Of a stretch of DNA of 6,537 nucleotides, positions 6,223 through 6,537 are shown piece after piece. Made by a program: the position numbers and the translations under genes. Each line of letters begins with the position of its first letter. Positions within the stretch are counted from its first letter, which is position 1. The DNA comes from Thiotrichaceae bacterium (GTDB taxonomy: Bacteria > Pseudomonadota > Gammaproteobacteria > Thiotrichales > Thiotrichaceae), in NCBI GenBank assembly GCA_027008665.1, contig JALVEA010000489.1:1-6537 (forward strand), given 5' to 3'. The notes beneath the pieces are model-generated. The model made no database searches. It had not been told where the DNA came from and was given only the letters and a program-made list of their open reading frames with translations.

Positions 6223-6537
6223 ATGAATCTCATTCGCCCTTTTCATGGTCTACGTCCTGCCGCAGGTCGTGGTGCTGATGTTGTTGCCCCTCCTTATGAT
6301 GTTCTTAATACGCAAGAAGCGATTGAACGTGCCGAGGGTCGCCCTTGGAGTTTTTTACATATTTCACGCCCAGAAATTGATTTACCCACAGGCACAGACC
6401 CCTATGATGCATCAGTCTATGCTAAAGCCAGTGAAAACTTGGAAAAAATGATAAACGAAGGGGTATTAGTCAAAGATGAAAATGCTAATTACTATGCATA
6501 TCGTCTTATTATGGATGGACATGAGCAAATTGGTTTA
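6223..6537 (+). CDS. DUF1015 family protein, N-terminal part (partial)
   Basis: The frame is open from the ATG at 6223 to the window edge: 105 residues of a family usually about 400 residues long. The N-terminal signature is clear: IRPFHGLRPAAG at 4-15, VVAPPYDVLNTQEA at 20-33, GRPWSFLHISRPEIDLP at 39-55, then DPYDASVYAKASENLEKM and YYAYRLIMDGHEQIGL to the edge. The family is conserved in many bacteria and some archaea, and no function is established to my knowledge; it is likely cytoplasmic, with no signal peptide or membrane segment here. GGAA at 6212-6215 lies 7 bases before the ATG. An open frame from 6245 to 6451 in another phase is only a shadow of this gene. The rest of the gene is beyond the window, so its completeness cannot be judged. 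Confidence 0.9.
   Translation, partial: MNLIRPFHGLRPAAGRGADVVAPPYDVLNTQEAIERAEGRPWSFLHISRPEIDLPTGTDPYDASVYAKASENLEKMINEGVLVKDENANYYAYRLIMDGHEQIGL

Noticed and set aside
6245..6451. 68-codon plus-strand open frame
   Set aside because: It is in a different phase within the DUF1015 gene, whose own frame carries clear family motifs.
1..6537. Mobile element, CRISPR, tRNA/rRNA, riboswitch or defence system
   Set aside because: No transposase, terminal inverted repeats, spaced direct repeats, cloverleaf or leader structure was seen; the genes are housekeeping or conserved families in a normal arrangement.

Overview
The window reads as ordinary chromosomal DNA from an AT-rich Proteobacterium, most likely a gammaproteobacterium. 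The heterotetrameric glycyl-tRNA synthetase (glyQ, glyS) and a PsiE-like protein resemble their Escherichia coli counterparts over their whole lengths. The monomeric isocitrate dehydrogenase is close to the Azotobacter vinelandii type. The combination of low GC, monomeric IDH and a DUF1015 protein suggests an environmental lineage, such as a Thiotrichales-like one, but that placement is a guess.

Layout from left to right: (1) the last 21 codons of an unidentified plus-strand gene; (2) a complete small membrane protein gene, psiE-like, plus strand, ending at 560; (3) a 155-bp convergent intergenic region with a small hairpin, a possible worn dispersed-repeat fragment and a strong AT-rich inverted repeat that fits a bidirectional terminator; (4) the minus-strand operon glyQ-glyS, encoding both subunits of glycyl-tRNA synthetase; (5) a 161-bp divergent promoter region with a recognisable -10 box for each direction; (6) icd, a complete 742-residue monomeric NADP-dependent isocitrate dehydrogenase with all of the expected catalytic and cofactor residues; (7) a 115-bp gap with a weak terminator candidate and a good sigma70-type promoter; (8) the first 105 codons of a DUF1015-family gene that runs off the right edge.

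Functionally, glyQ and glyS make one enzyme (alpha2beta2 GlyRS). icd supplies 2-oxoglutarate and NADPH. The other genes have no clear link to these; DUF1015 has no established role and psiE is known mainly as a phosphate-starvation-inducible membrane protein. I found no mobile element, CRISPR array, RNA gene, toxin-antitoxin pair or defence system, and nothing that supports a novel multigene system. The items worth a second look are the intergenic sequences at 561-715 and 3718-3878 and the DUF1015 neighbour.
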